Shown here: piece by piece, positions 1 through 8,453 of the stretch
Position numbering within the stretch: the first letter of the stretch is position 1
Layout of the letters: each line of letters begins with the position of its first letter
Assembly: GCA_964522665.1 (NCBI GenBank)
Contig: CAZFVY010000010.1
Span: forward strand, 1 to 64,000
Origin: CAZFVY01 sp964522665
GTDB lineage: Bacteria > Verrucomicrobiota > Verrucomicrobiia > Limisphaerales > CAZFVY01
Direction: 5' to 3'
Length of the DNA stretch: 64,000 nucleotides
The notes under the pieces: generated by a model
Database searches by the model: none
What the model saw: only the letters and a program-made list of their open reading frames with translations
Told to the model about the DNA's origin: nothing
Translations under genes and position numbers: made by a program

Positions 1-95
1 AATGGATTATTACCGTTCGCCGCCGGTCACGCCGCAAACGTGTAGTATTCACCGCATATTGAAGCCGTTTCTCTTCGGCCTGGCTTTCAACAGAA

Positions 96-162
96 TAGGC
101 AAAGTCGAGCTTGGTGGTTGAACCGACCGCAGTTGTCAGCGCCGGCGGCTCGACTTTGCCTA
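96..162. repeat. Perfect 15-bp inverted repeat with 37-nt spacer
   Basis: The sequence taggcaaagtcgagc at 96-110 is the exact reverse complement of 148-162. The 37-nt spacer contains a small ggtt-g-aacc hairpin. As RNA, either strand could form a 15-bp stem. No transposase or second copy was seen, so it may be a large regulatory or terminating hairpin or the remnant of a small palindromic element. Confidence 0.6.
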
Positions 163-225
163 CACTGCTCACCCCGACACGAAGCAGCACCGGAATACGC
201 CGCGGGCAAATCGCCCTCGGCCGTT

Positions 226-263
226 TAAAAGGCGACGCGCCGTGCCACAAGTGGCACGGCGCG
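226..263 (-). terminator. Probable terminator of the LamG-protein operon
   Basis: A 13-bp GC-rich stem (236-248 with 251-263) has only AA at its tip, so the top pair probably opens to a four-base loop. Reading the minus strand, it starts about 58 nt past the stop codon of the LamG gene and is followed by a short TTTT run at 227-230. The plus strand also has a T5 run soon after the stem, so the site could work in both directions. Confidence 0.45.
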
Positions 264-321
264 CGCGTGAATTTTTGCCGCCAGCGCTCGAATTGACCGA
301 GCGCCAAGCGTTCGTGAACCC

Positions 322-3300
322 TTACGGCTGGAAGAGCCGGTAGTAGGCGCTGGCGCCACCAATCGGGATTGTGGCGGAGCCTTGGCCGACGGTGTTTGCC
401 ACATCCTGCCAGTTGGCCGGAGCCAGCGTGGTCGTGGATTGCAGACGAACGGTCGAACCGGCGGTCCACGTGAAGGTCAGGCTCTTGCCGCTGACGCTGA
501 CGCTGACTTTGCCAATTCCCGAGACCGTGCCGCCGGCCTGCGAGAGGTCCTTGCCGGCGTTTCCAGCGGCGTAGATCGCCGCGACTTCTTGCGCGGTGAT
601 GACGCGGCGCCAGATGCCGAGGTCATCAAACAACGCGTCCAGCGCGGCCGTGTCGCGAACATTGTAAACGCCGGTCGCGTCCTCACCGAGATTAACGGCG
701 AACGGCCGGGCGGTAGCTGTCGGCGGCGTCAAGCCGATGGTGTCGATGTTGCCGACACCGTTCGTGCCGCTGGGAGCGATTGACGTGGTGTCGATCGCGG
801 CGCCGTCCAGGTAGGTTACGCCGGCGCCCGTGCGTTGGAAGGTCACGACCAAGTGGTGCCAGTTGTGATCCCTAAGTTGCGGCGCAATGTGAGCGCTGTT
901 CCGCTTGCTATTCTGGGAATCCTTGAAGTTCCATTTCATCCCGTCGTCTTCGACATCCAAAGACCAACCCAGATTGCTGCTTGAATCCCAATCTTCATCG
1001 CCGATGAAGGTCATATCCGCCGTCGATGAGAAGATCTTGATCCAGAACGCGACCGAGAAGTCCGACGGGCTTCCGTTTGTGCCGCCCGCGAATTGGAGAA
1101 CCGAAGGGAATCCCAACGAAACATAGTCGTTCGTCAACCCGTCCGATGAGGAGCGCGTATGAACGGCTTGCCCGAGGATTCCGGTCTCAAACACTGGTCC
1201 ACTCGTTTCGGCGGTACCAGTACCGATTGGGGAACCATTGACCGCGTTCGCCGTCGCATCGGTGTAATTCCCGTCGAATTTAAGGTGCGCCACCAAACTA
1301 TCGGTGATCGCGCCCGTGAAGACTGTCACATGCGCCACCGCGCTGGTCACCGAGCCACCCGCGTTGCTCACCGCGACTGTATAGTCGCCGGCGCCGCTCG
1401 CCTGGACGGCCGAAAGCGTCAGCGTCGCGCTCGTCGCGCCGGAAATCGCCGTGCCACCCTTGCTCCACTGATAGGTATATGGCGCCGTGCCTGCCGCAAC
1501 AACGGTGAGCGTCACGTTCGCGCCAACACTGACGACCGCGCCGACCGGTTGCGTCGAGATCGTCGGCGCCAAGACGACCGGTTGGCCGGTCGCGGTGGTC
1601 AGGTCCTTACCGGCCAAGCCTTGCGCGTAAATTCCCGCGACTTCCTGCGGTGTCAACACACGCCGCCAGATACCAAGATCATCCATCAGCATGTCAATCG
1701 CGGCTCCATTGCCGCCATCGGTGTAAGTGCCGCGGCCGTCTTGGCCGAGGTTGATGTTCATTCCGGCGCCATCAGTATCGACGCTGCCAATCGGAAAGCC
1801 TGCGGCCGGCGCGTCACTGGTGCTGTTCACGAGCACGCCGTCCATGTAGATGTTTGCCAACGCGGTCCGTTGGAAAGTAACGACCACATGATGCCAAGTA
1901 TGATCCAGCAGTTGCGGGAAAACGGACGCGCTATCGCGCCGCCCGGACCCACCGTCATCGACGAAGTTCCACTTCATGCCGCCGCCTTCGCTGGCGAGGA
2001 CGAAGCCAAGGTTGCTGCCGCTGTCCCAGTTTTTGTTCGAGATAAACGGCTTATCGTCGTTCTGTGAGTTGACCAGCGTCCAAAAGGAGAACGAGAAGTC
2101 GGTCGCGTCGGAGGTCGCCGCGCTGCCAAATTTCAGAACCGAGGGATAGCCCAAGGTCACGTAGTTGTTCGTCGAGCTATCGCCGTTGCTGATGATATGC
2201 ACGGCCTGCCCAATCTTTCCGGTTTGAAACGTCGGCGCCCCGACCGCGGAACCGTTGGCGCCGCTGCCGCTCGTGTCGTTGTAATTGCCGTCAAAGGTGA
2301 GATGGGTCACCAAACCGTTCGTAATCGGAGCCGTGAAAACGACCACTTGCGCGACCGCGCTAGTGACCGCGCCGTAACCATTCAACACGACCAATTGGTA
2401 GGCGCCGCCGTTGGTCGGCTGGATATTAGTTAGGACCAGATTGGGCGTTAGAGGAACGTTCAGGATTAGTTTACCATTTAGCAACCAATTGTACGAGATC
2501 GGCTGTCCGCCCCGCGCACTTGCGCTTAAGGTGACCGTTGAACCCGGGCTAACAGTAGCGCCAACCGGCTGGGTCACGATTTGTGGTTTCGTAATTACGG
2601 TCAGCGCCGCGGGGTTGCTGGTCACCGGGCCGTCAGAATTGCTTACGATGACTTGGTAAAGTCCGGCGTCCGTCGGAGCGACGCTCGCTATCGTGTACGT
2701 CGAGTTGGTCGCGCCCGCGATGTTCTTGCTCTTGAACTGCCATTGATACTTCAACGGCGGATTGCCCGAGGCGGTCACGCTGAACGTGACGGGCGTCGCG
2801 GCGTCCACCGTCTGGGCCACCGGCTGGGCGCTGATGACCGGCGTATTGATGCTGTAGAGGCCCATGTCATCGATGCCAAAGTACCAACTGGAGGTACCGG
2901 CTTGACCGAAACGGAACCGAACCTTGGCCTGGTTATCAGCCTTCGCCAATCTGATTACCTCGATCCGTTTGCTGTCGAGCGGGTCGTCGTTGTTTCGGCC
3001 TTGGATGAATGGAATCAGATTCGTCGAGACGACCGCGCCGATGTAGTTGCTATACGCCAGACCGTAGGCTTGGTCGCTGCGGGCGGTTCCAAAGGTCTTG
3101 AACACGTCGATCACCCCATTGTTCGTGACGACGTCCGAGCCGTCGCCATCGGTCACGCCGTTGTCGAGCAGGTAAAGCGCGGGCAGCCAAGTTTGGCCCT
3201 GGTCGATCGAATACTCGACCGAACCGATATTATCCTGGTTTTGCTCGTAGGTGCTCTTGAACGCCAAAAACACGTTCGTCTTTCCGGTCAAATCGTAATC

Positions 3301-4713
3301 GCTGGTGAACATGACGTTCACCTGGCCACCCGCGTTTTGCCGTTGATCTGAATCACAATAGGCGAGATTTCCGTGGACCAATCGGTCCACGACCTGACCG
3401 TTCAGGACGATAGTCGGCAATTGGAGCCGGCGTTGATTAAACACCGTCGAAAACCGATTGCTGCTAATGACCACCCAGTCGAGGTAGGCGTCGGAACTCG
3501 GGTCGCTCAAGTCGTAGCCCGCGGTCTGATGAACGGTATTGTTGGTAACGGTCCAGCCCGGGGGCAACGTTCCTTCGGTCAGTTCGTCGAAGGTCTCGAG
3601 ATAGATCGGGGTCGGCAGCGTGATATTCTCGTAGGCCGTCACCGTGAAAGTCCACGTATTGGTTTGCAGTCCCACGACGCTATCGACGTAAACCAGCGAG
3701 AGATCATGCGGCGACGAAGGGCCGAAGAGCACCGGCGGCGTGTAGGCGATCGTCGTCGTGTCTCCCGACGGCGTGATGGTGGCGGCAACCGGCGCGCCGT
3801 CAATCAGCAAGGCGACGCTCCCGACCGTGACCGTGGTGTCGCCGCGATTAAGAACGACGTTGATCGCCGGCTGCGGGTTCACATTTACGTCACCGACGCC
3901 AGGGCTGCGCGTTTGAATAAAGGACGGCACCGGCGGAATCGTCGCCGCGATACCGCTCGCCGAGGGCGTGCCGAGCGCGAGCACCTGGCCGGGGTTCAGC
4001 GCGGTGGTACGGATTTGAATGCTGTTGACGTACCCCGGGGCCGAATTGGTGTCCGAGTTGCTGAAGAGCAGATTGAATGAGGAGCCGACCAGCGCGTACG
4101 AGCCGTCCGCCAGTCCCAAAGAGTCCGTACCTACCTCGGCGCCATTAATATACTCGTGGATATAACCCGAGGCCGTGTCCATAACGAACGCGATCCGATA
4201 CCAGACATTCGGCAGCACCACGCCGTGGGGCGTGCCGCCGATCACCCCGATCCCGTTCCCGGGCAGAATACCGATGGCCGTCTTATGTCCAGTCTGACTG
4301 CCGTCGTCGGTCTGAATCAGCGGCCGGGTCTTGGAATCCGAGCCGGTGGGATAGAGCACTTCGAAGATTATGGTGTAGTCATTGAGCAACGAGCCACCCC
4401 CGTTGGCCACGGGAGGAACGGGCATGTAGTAACCGACGCTCGCGTTCGCGCCCGGGAATTTCATGACGTTCGCGGTGCCGCCCGGGAGCGCGGGAATGCT
4501 CAAGGACGTGGTCGTCCCAAAGCTCGTCCCTTGCTGGGTCGCTCCGCCGGCGCCATCCGCATAGGTCAAATCGCCGCCGACCGTGCCGGTCAGGGCGCCG
4601 TTGTCAAAATCCCATTGACCGGCGGGTTGAGCCTTCAGGACCGTCGCGAAGAGGAGCGCGGCCAGCGCGATGCCCCCGCGGAGGCACATCTTTTTCAGTT
4701 TTCTAGCTTCCAT
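322..4713 (-). CDS. Giant secreted LamG/immunoglobulin-like domain protein
   Basis: This exported protein has 1463 residues from the chosen ATG. A signal peptide (MEARKLKK, a hydrophobic ALAALLFATV core, then KAQ) supports this start over a longer in-frame start 57 nt upstream. Visible order: a LamG/concanavalin-like fold (about 30-245), a Big-type beta domain (255-360), a second beta-sandwich region beginning near IYLETFDELTEG (365-620), two Ig-like domains with the YxWxxxG...AGxYxVxVxN pattern (622-795), LamG beginning LVTHLTFDGNYNDTSG (about 800-1000), a third Ig domain (1048-1125), LamG beginning LVAHLKFDGNYTD (1130-1390), and a 63-residue C-terminal module ending YYRLFQP. It is the last gene of a three-gene minus-strand set with a pseudopilin and a lipoprotein. 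LamG and Ig domains usually bind carbohydrate or give adhesion; no catalytic motif was seen. Confidence 0.85.
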   Translation of the reverse strand: MEARKLKKMCLRGGIALAALLFATVLKAQPAGQWDFDNGALTGTVGGDLTYADGAGGATQQGTSFGTTTSLSIPALPGGTANVMKFPGANASVGYYMPVPPVANGGGSLLNDYTIIFEVLYPTGSDSKTRPLIQTDDGSQTGHKTAIGILPGNGIGVIGGTPHGVVLPNVWYRIAFVMDTASGYIHEYINGAEVGTDSLGLADGSYALVGSSFNLLFSNSDTNSAPGYVNSIQIRTTALNPGQVLALGTPSASGIAATIPPVPSFIQTRSPGVGDVNVNPQPAINVVLNRGDTTVTVGSVALLIDGAPVAATITPSGDTTTIAYTPPVLFGPSSPHDLSLVYVDSVVGLQTNTWTFTVTAYENITLPTPIYLETFDELTEGTLPPGWTVTNNTVHQTAGYDLSDPSSDAYLDWVVISSNRFSTVFNQRRLQLPTIVLNGQVVDRLVHGNLAYCDSDQRQNAGGQVNVMFTSDYDLTGKTNVFLAFKSTYEQNQDNIGSVEYSIDQGQTWLPALYLLDNGVTDGDGSDVVTNNGVIDVFKTFGTARSDQAYGLAYSNYIGAVVSTNLIPFIQGRNNDDPLDSKRIEVIRLAKADNQAKVRFRFGQAGTSSWYFGIDDMGLYSINTPVISAQPVAQTVDAATPVTFSVTASGNPPLKYQWQFKSKNIAGATNSTYTIASVAPTDAGLYQVIVSNSDGPVTSNPAALTVITKPQIVTQPVGATVSPGSTVTLSASARGGQPISYNWLLNGKLILNVPLTPNLVLTNIQPTNGGAYQLVVLNGYGAVTSAVAQVVVFTAPITNGLVTHLTFDGNYNDTSGSGANGSAVGAPTFQTGKIGQAVHIISNGDSSTNNYVTLGYPSVLKFGSAATSDATDFSFSFWTLVNSQNDDKPFISNKNWDSGSNLGFVLASEGGGMKWNFVDDGGSGRRDSASVFPQLLDHTWHHVVVTFQRTALANIYMDGVLVNSTSDAPAAGFPIGSVDTDGAGMNINLGQDGRGTYTDGGNGAAIDMLMDDLGIWRRVLTPQEVAGIYAQGLAGKDLTTATGQPVVLAPTISTQPVGAVVSVGANVTLTVVAAGTAPYTYQWSKGGTAISGATSATLTLSAVQASGAGDYTVAVSNAGGSVTSAVAHVTVFTGAITDSLVAHLKFDGNYTDATANAVNGSPIGTGTAETSGPVFETGILGQAVHTRSSSDGLTNDYVSLGFPSVLQFAGGTNGSPSDFSVAFWIKIFSSTADMTFIGDEDWDSSSNLGWSLDVEDDGMKWNFKDSQNSKRNSAHIAPQLRDHNWHHLVVTFQRTGAGVTYLDGAAIDTTSIAPSGTNGVGNIDTIGLTPPTATARPFAVNLGEDATGVYNVRDTAALDALFDDLGIWRRVITAQEVAAIYAAGNAGKDLSQAGGTVSGIGKVSVSVSGKSLTFTWTAGSTVRLQSTTTLAPANWQDVANTVGQGSATIPIGGASAYYRLFQP

Positions 4714-4815
4714 AATAGTTCGTTTTAGTTGCTGCTGATTGATTACCGGATACCCAATTGGCGCGGACACGATGGCGGCTTTTCAGCCGTCCGAGCCAAC
4801 CAGGAAATTGAGAAA

Positions 4816-5199
4816 CTACTTCGTCGCGCGGCGCCGGGCCAAAAAGGCTTGCGCGGCCTTGTCGCCCGCACCGGCCCGCTCTTCGAGCGCCTTGTTAGCC
4901 GCCATCAGCGCCGCGACCGCCGCTTCCCGCTGCTGCCGGCTGATATCCGAGCGCAGACTGAGCGTGTCCAACGCGACCACCGCCCGTGGATAATCCTGCG
5001 CCGTGAAAGCGGCGCCGGCGTCCGTCGCCAACTCCTTGACCGGCGCCGGGGCCGTTTCTTTGAATGTTTCTTGCAGCGTCGCGGGCGCCTGTTCGGCGGA
5101 AACCGCCTTCGGCGGCGCCGCTGAATCTTTGCTGCAACCGAAGGCCAAGACCCCGGCGCACGCGCTCAGCGCGAGCCGGATCGAGAATAGCTTTTTCAT
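4816..5199 (-). CDS. Small lipoprotein, unknown function
   Basis: This 127-residue protein starts at an ATG preceded by an in-frame TTG. It has a basic N-terminus (MKKLFSIR), a hydrophobic stretch and the lipobox LAFGC, with Cys near residue 22, so it should be a lipid-anchored periplasmic protein. The rest is Ala/Glu/Lys-rich and predicted helical, ending ARRRATK. It lies between the pseudopilin (41-nt gap) and the LamG gene (about 100 nt) on the same strand. A comparable small lipoprotein follows the second pseudopilin at 49.4 kb, so the pairing is probably functional. No family was recognised. Confidence 0.7.
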   Translation of the reverse strand: MKKLFSIRLALSACAGVLAFGCSKDSAAPPKAVSAEQAPATLQETFKETAPAPVKELATDAGAAFTAQDYPRAVVALDTLSLRSDISRQQREAAVAALMAANKALEERAGAGDKAAQAFLARRRATK

Positions 5200-5240
5200 C
5201 AATGGAAAATGAATTCCGTGGCGCGCTCTTTCGGGCTCGT

Positions 5241-6116
5241 TTAGAAGCGGGGCATATCCACCGGCGGGTCGCCGGTGTACCAGCGATAATCGACGCCTCG
5301 GTAATCCTTAAACTTGATGCTCGAGACGTTCCCGGGGAGCCACAGCGTCTCACACGCCTTCCCATGCCGAAACCACTCCCACTGGAACTGATACCCATTG
5401 TACAAGGACGCTCCCAAGCCACCCGTGTTCGGCGGGCTTCCGATCCATTGCGTCAGAATCTGACTGGACCCGGGAAACAATCCGAGGCTGTCGTCAGCGC
5501 CCTCCATCTTTTGTTCGGCCGCATCCTGGCAGAATATCGTCGTCTGGGGACTGGCAAAGCCGCCGCTCAGCTTGCGCGGCCCATAGGTCCCATTGGGCTG
5601 CGGCTGCGGAATCACTACAAACGAGGTCGTTCCGTACGTGGAATTCTGCCAAAAATCGTGCGGGTAGTACCGCCCGTCATCGTGCCACTCATCGACAATC
5701 TTCGCGCTCGGGCAGTGGAACACGGCGTTGGCCGACAGCCCGGCGTTTCGCCCGCCGATATAATTCAGATACCCGACGCCCCAGTAGGCCAAGCCGTTAT
5801 CCGGCGTCAGCAGGATCGACGACCGCGGATTTGGGGTCCATTGTCCGTCGTTCGGCACATCGGGGCCATTGCTGCCGTTGATCCAAAAAAACGAGTCGTT
5901 GTTGTCATCCGCGTACATCGTCGCCGCCAACCCGATCTGTTTCAGGTTGCTGATGCACCGAGCCTTCCTGCCCTGCTCCTTCGCTTTGCTCAGCGCCGGC
6001 AAAAGCAAACTCGCGAGGATGGCAATTATCGCAATCACGACGAGTAATTCGATGAGCGTAAAGCCGCCGCGGGTAACGGGCGCCGGTCGAAGACGGTGGA
6101 GGGGAGTCAATTTCAT
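5241..6116 (-). CDS. Type II secretion-like pseudopilin (prepilin N-terminal methylation domain)
   Basis: This 291-residue protein opens with a basic leader and the prepilin peptidase site RGG/FTLIELLVVIAIIAIL, cleaved after Gly18. The hydrophobic helix leads into the family motif LLPALSKAKEQGRKARCISN followed by LKQIGLAATMYADDN. The globular part resembles Verrucomicrobiota/Planctomycetes pseudopilins of the DUF1559 and H-X9-DG type. The C-terminal H-x-DG element is degenerate (FRHGKACETLW ... IKFKDY). The bases before the ATG read cctcctacctg, so there is no Shine-Dalgarno sequence. It probably leads a unit with the lipoprotein and LamG protein. These proteins act at the inner membrane/periplasm in T2SS- or type IV pilus-like assembly; the machinery itself is not in this window. 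Confidence 0.9.
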   Translation of the reverse strand: MKLTPLHRLRPAPVTRGGFTLIELLVVIAIIAILASLLLPALSKAKEQGRKARCISNLKQIGLAATMYADDNNDSFFWINGSNGPDVPNDGQWTPNPRSSILLTPDNGLAYWGVGYLNYIGGRNAGLSANAVFHCPSAKIVDEWHDDGRYYPHDFWQNSTYGTTSFVVIPQPQPNGTYGPRKLSGGFASPQTTIFCQDAAEQKMEGADDSLGLFPGSSQILTQWIGSPPNTGGLGASLYNGYQFQWEWFRHGKACETLWLPGNVSSIKFKDYRGVDYRWYTGDPPVDMPRF

Positions 6117-6530
6117 CAGGTAGGAGGTTCCGATCGATGTTCTTTGTTATGTATTTCCGACAAGCCCGGCGAAAGTAGCGCTCTTGCGCCGCCGCAGCCA
6201 GTGACAATCGCGTCACAATTCAAGAGCGCGGGGCTGGCTAGTATCCGAAAACCACGGAAGCCCGCGCGGACACGCTATGATCGCGACGACGCGCGAAACA
6301 GGCGTTCATGAGCGGGGGAAATTTCTCATTGCTGAAAGCGGGGACAGCCTTCCGTGAGTTTGCCCACTCACCCATATCGAACTGGCCACAGCTTGGCGCC
6401 GCCCCCGGCTGATGTCAACGGTCCACTTTACACATTTTTTAACACTTCGCGAGCGGTTTTGTGGCGCGGTGTACCCCACCCGGCGGTCCGGCCAAGGGCG
6501 CTCGCATGTTTCGGGTCGGCCCTCGCCGCC
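6117..6530. other. Intergenic region, no gene seen
   Basis: This 414-base stretch separates the M3 peptidase stop from the pseudopilin start; both are minus-strand genes. Short open frames here lack family features. It contains a nested inverted repeat at 6178-6229 and, on the minus strand, a perfect TTGACA hexamer at 6413-6418 with no good -10 box at 16-18 nt. It most likely holds the promoter of the pseudopilin operon. Confidence 0.4.
6178..6229. repeat. Nested inverted repeat upstream of the pseudopilin gene
   Basis: The outer arms gcgctcttg (6178-6186) and caagagcgc (6221-6229) are perfect 9-mers. Inside them lies gtgac (6201-6205) with gtcac (6212-6216). The element sits 62-113 nt upstream of the pseudopilin start on the minus strand and about 300 nt past the M3 peptidase stop. 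No T-run follows, so an operator or leader hairpin is more likely than an intrinsic terminator. Confidence 0.35.
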
Positions 6531-8273
6531 CTACGCAAGTTTCGCTAATTCCTCGCGCAGCAGCGACACCAATGGTCGCACCGCCTCGACGCTGAAATCG
6601 AAACGGCAACCCGCGGCGGCGAACAACTCCGGCAACGGCCGCGACCCGCCCAGGCCCAGCGCCCGTTTGTAATCCGCCAGCGCGGCGCTCCGGTCGCGCT
6701 TCGAGTTCGCCCACACCTGCAAGGCCCCCAATTGCGCGATCCCGTACTCCACGTAGTAGAACGGGTAGAGAAAAATATGCAATTGCCGATGCCACAGGCT
6801 GGCGCGGGCCGGCTCGTAGCCGCTCCAATCGACCTCCCCGCCAAAGCGGTCCAACAACCCCAGCCAAGCCGCGGTCCGCTCCGCGCGGCTGTGTTTCGGG
6901 TGCGAATAAATCCAGTGCTGGAAGGCGTCCACCGTCGCGATCCAGGGAAACACCTCGACGATCCCCTCCAAATGATCCCGCCGCGCCCGCCGGGCGTCCG
7001 GTGCGCCATAAAACTCTTCGATCGACTCATTGCCGAGCAGTTCCATCGCCATCGAGGCCACTTCACAAAACTCGATCGGCGCCTCGCGGTACGCGTACAA
7101 GTCCTCGCTCCGCGCCGCCCACGCGTGAAACGCGTGGCCCGCCTCGTGCAGGATCGTCTCCAGATCACGCTGCACCCCCACCGCGTTCATGAAGATGAAC
7201 GGAACCCGCGCCTCGGCCAGCGTGGACTGGTAACCGCCCGGCGCCTTGCCCTTGCGGTTGGCCAGGTCCAACAGCCGCAAATCCTGCATCTTTTGAAAGT
7301 CGCCCGCCAGGCCGCCATCGAGCCGGTTGAAGATGCGCTGCGCCCCGGCCACCATTTGTTCGACTTGCTCGAATGGCCGCAACGGCGGCAGATTCAGCGG
7401 GTCCACCGCCAGATCCCACGGGCGCAACGCGGCGAGTCCCAATTGCCGCCGGCGGGCGCCCTGCAACTCCCGCAAAACCGGCATCACCTCGCGTTCGATG
7501 GCCTCGTGAAACCGCTCACAGTCCGCCGGCGCGTAGTCGAAGCGCGCCCGCGCCTGGAACCCGTAGTCGCGATAATTCGCAAAGCCGGCGTTTACGGCGA
7601 TCTGCTCGCGCAACTTGAGCAATTCGTCGAAAATCTCGTCAAACTTTTCCGCCTCCCGCAGGCGCCGCTCCACGACCAATTTCCACGCTTCCTCGCGCGC
7701 GCCGCGGTCCGGTTCCTCGAGGTAGCGGCTCATCTGCACTAACGTCTGCTCTTTGCCCTGGAATTGGACCGTGAGCGAGCCGGCGAGCTTTTGATACCGC
7801 TGGCCGAGCTTCGCCTCTTCCGTCTCCAACGGGACGTTCTCCTCCCGAAATAACTTGAAACGCTGCTCGGTCAACCGGTCGAAAACGCCGTAACGCGTCG
7901 CGGGCAATCGTGAGCGGAGCGGATGTTCCAGAAATAATTGCTCGAGCTTGAATTGGCGTGGCTTGCGCCGCGGCTCAACTTCCTCAACGAAATGGAGGTA
8001 GGCCTTTTCGGCCGCCTGGTCCTCGGTGTGGCAGGTCATCGCGATATACCGCTTCGACGACTCTTCATCCAGCGCGGCGTTCAATTCGCCCCAATCCACC
8101 AGCCAACTCTCCAATTGAGCCACGCTTCCGCATCGGGCGGCTCCGCCCTCCAACCCGTCAAACAATGGCGCGATTTGCGCCCAGTCTCCCAAATCTATCG
8201 CCGCGGGAATAAACCGCCGCGGCGCATAACTCGGCAACGAACCAAACGGTAACGAACTCATGCCGGGCATCAT
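6531..8273 (-). CDS. M3 family oligoendopeptidase (zinc metallopeptidase)
   Basis: This 580-residue cytoplasmic peptidase has the zinc motif HEAGH near residue 375, in the family context ETILHEAGHAFHAWAAR, followed by the conserved region IEFCEVASMAMELL that supplies the third zinc ligand. Length and layout match the M3 oligoendopeptidase F-like/PepF branch, which degrades short peptides. There is no signal peptide. Three in-frame ATGs lie close together (8273, 8270, 8261) with no Shine-Dalgarno sequence to choose between them. It is divergent from the histidine kinase, with about 180 nt between them, and no operon partner is evident. Family assignment is firm; the exact substrate range is not. 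Confidence 0.93.
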   Translation of the reverse strand: MMPGMSSLPFGSLPSYAPRRFIPAAIDLGDWAQIAPLFDGLEGGAARCGSVAQLESWLVDWGELNAALDEESSKRYIAMTCHTEDQAAEKAYLHFVEEVEPRRKPRQFKLEQLFLEHPLRSRLPATRYGVFDRLTEQRFKLFREENVPLETEEAKLGQRYQKLAGSLTVQFQGKEQTLVQMSRYLEEPDRGAREEAWKLVVERRLREAEKFDEIFDELLKLREQIAVNAGFANYRDYGFQARARFDYAPADCERFHEAIEREVMPVLRELQGARRRQLGLAALRPWDLAVDPLNLPPLRPFEQVEQMVAGAQRIFNRLDGGLAGDFQKMQDLRLLDLANRKGKAPGGYQSTLAEARVPFIFMNAVGVQRDLETILHEAGHAFHAWAARSEDLYAYREAPIEFCEVASMAMELLGNESIEEFYGAPDARRARRDHLEGIVEVFPWIATVDAFQHWIYSHPKHSRAERTAAWLGLLDRFGGEVDWSGYEPARASLWHRQLHIFLYPFYYVEYGIAQLGALQVWANSKRDRSAALADYKRALGLGGSRPLPELFAAAGCRFDFSVEAVRPLVSLLREELAKLA

Positions 8274-8453
8274 GCGGCCAAAAGCCCAGCCGCAAAAGTC
8301 AAAAAACCAACTCGACGCCGTGAACGGATGTCCTGACGGTCGCGGCGGTTGCGGCTTGCCGCAGCAAGAGATTTCTGCTATCGGATAACTGCTATCGTAT
8401 AAGTCTATGAGCTCAACCCAACGCGCCTCCGCCTGTGACCAGGTTCACGCCGG

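Larger units (their letters stand above)
1..321. other. Intergenic region with two inverted repeats
   Basis: No convincing gene is visible. The short open frame across 111-296 has no recognisable protein features. The stretch holds a perfect 15-bp inverted repeat (96-110 with 148-162) and a tight GC-rich hairpin (236-263), listed separately. It lies beyond the stop codon of the minus-strand LamG gene, so it is its 3' flank. What lies to the left of the window is unknown. Confidence 0.5.

Noticed and set aside
2581..4080. Open frames of 235-256 codons antisense to the LamG gene
   Set aside because: They are Arg/Val/Asp-rich shadows. The minus-strand frame runs unbroken through recognisable Ig and LamG domains.
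6413..6418. Perfect TTGACA on the minus strand as the pseudopilin promoter -35 box
   Set aside because: No acceptable -10 hexamer at 16-18 nt, and it is about 300 nt from the start codon, so it is not called as a promoter.
6354..6672. Short open frames between the pseudopilin and M3 genes
   Set aside because: They run into the peptidase gene on the opposite strand, show no motif or ribosome binding site, and have unusual Arg/Ser/Pro content.
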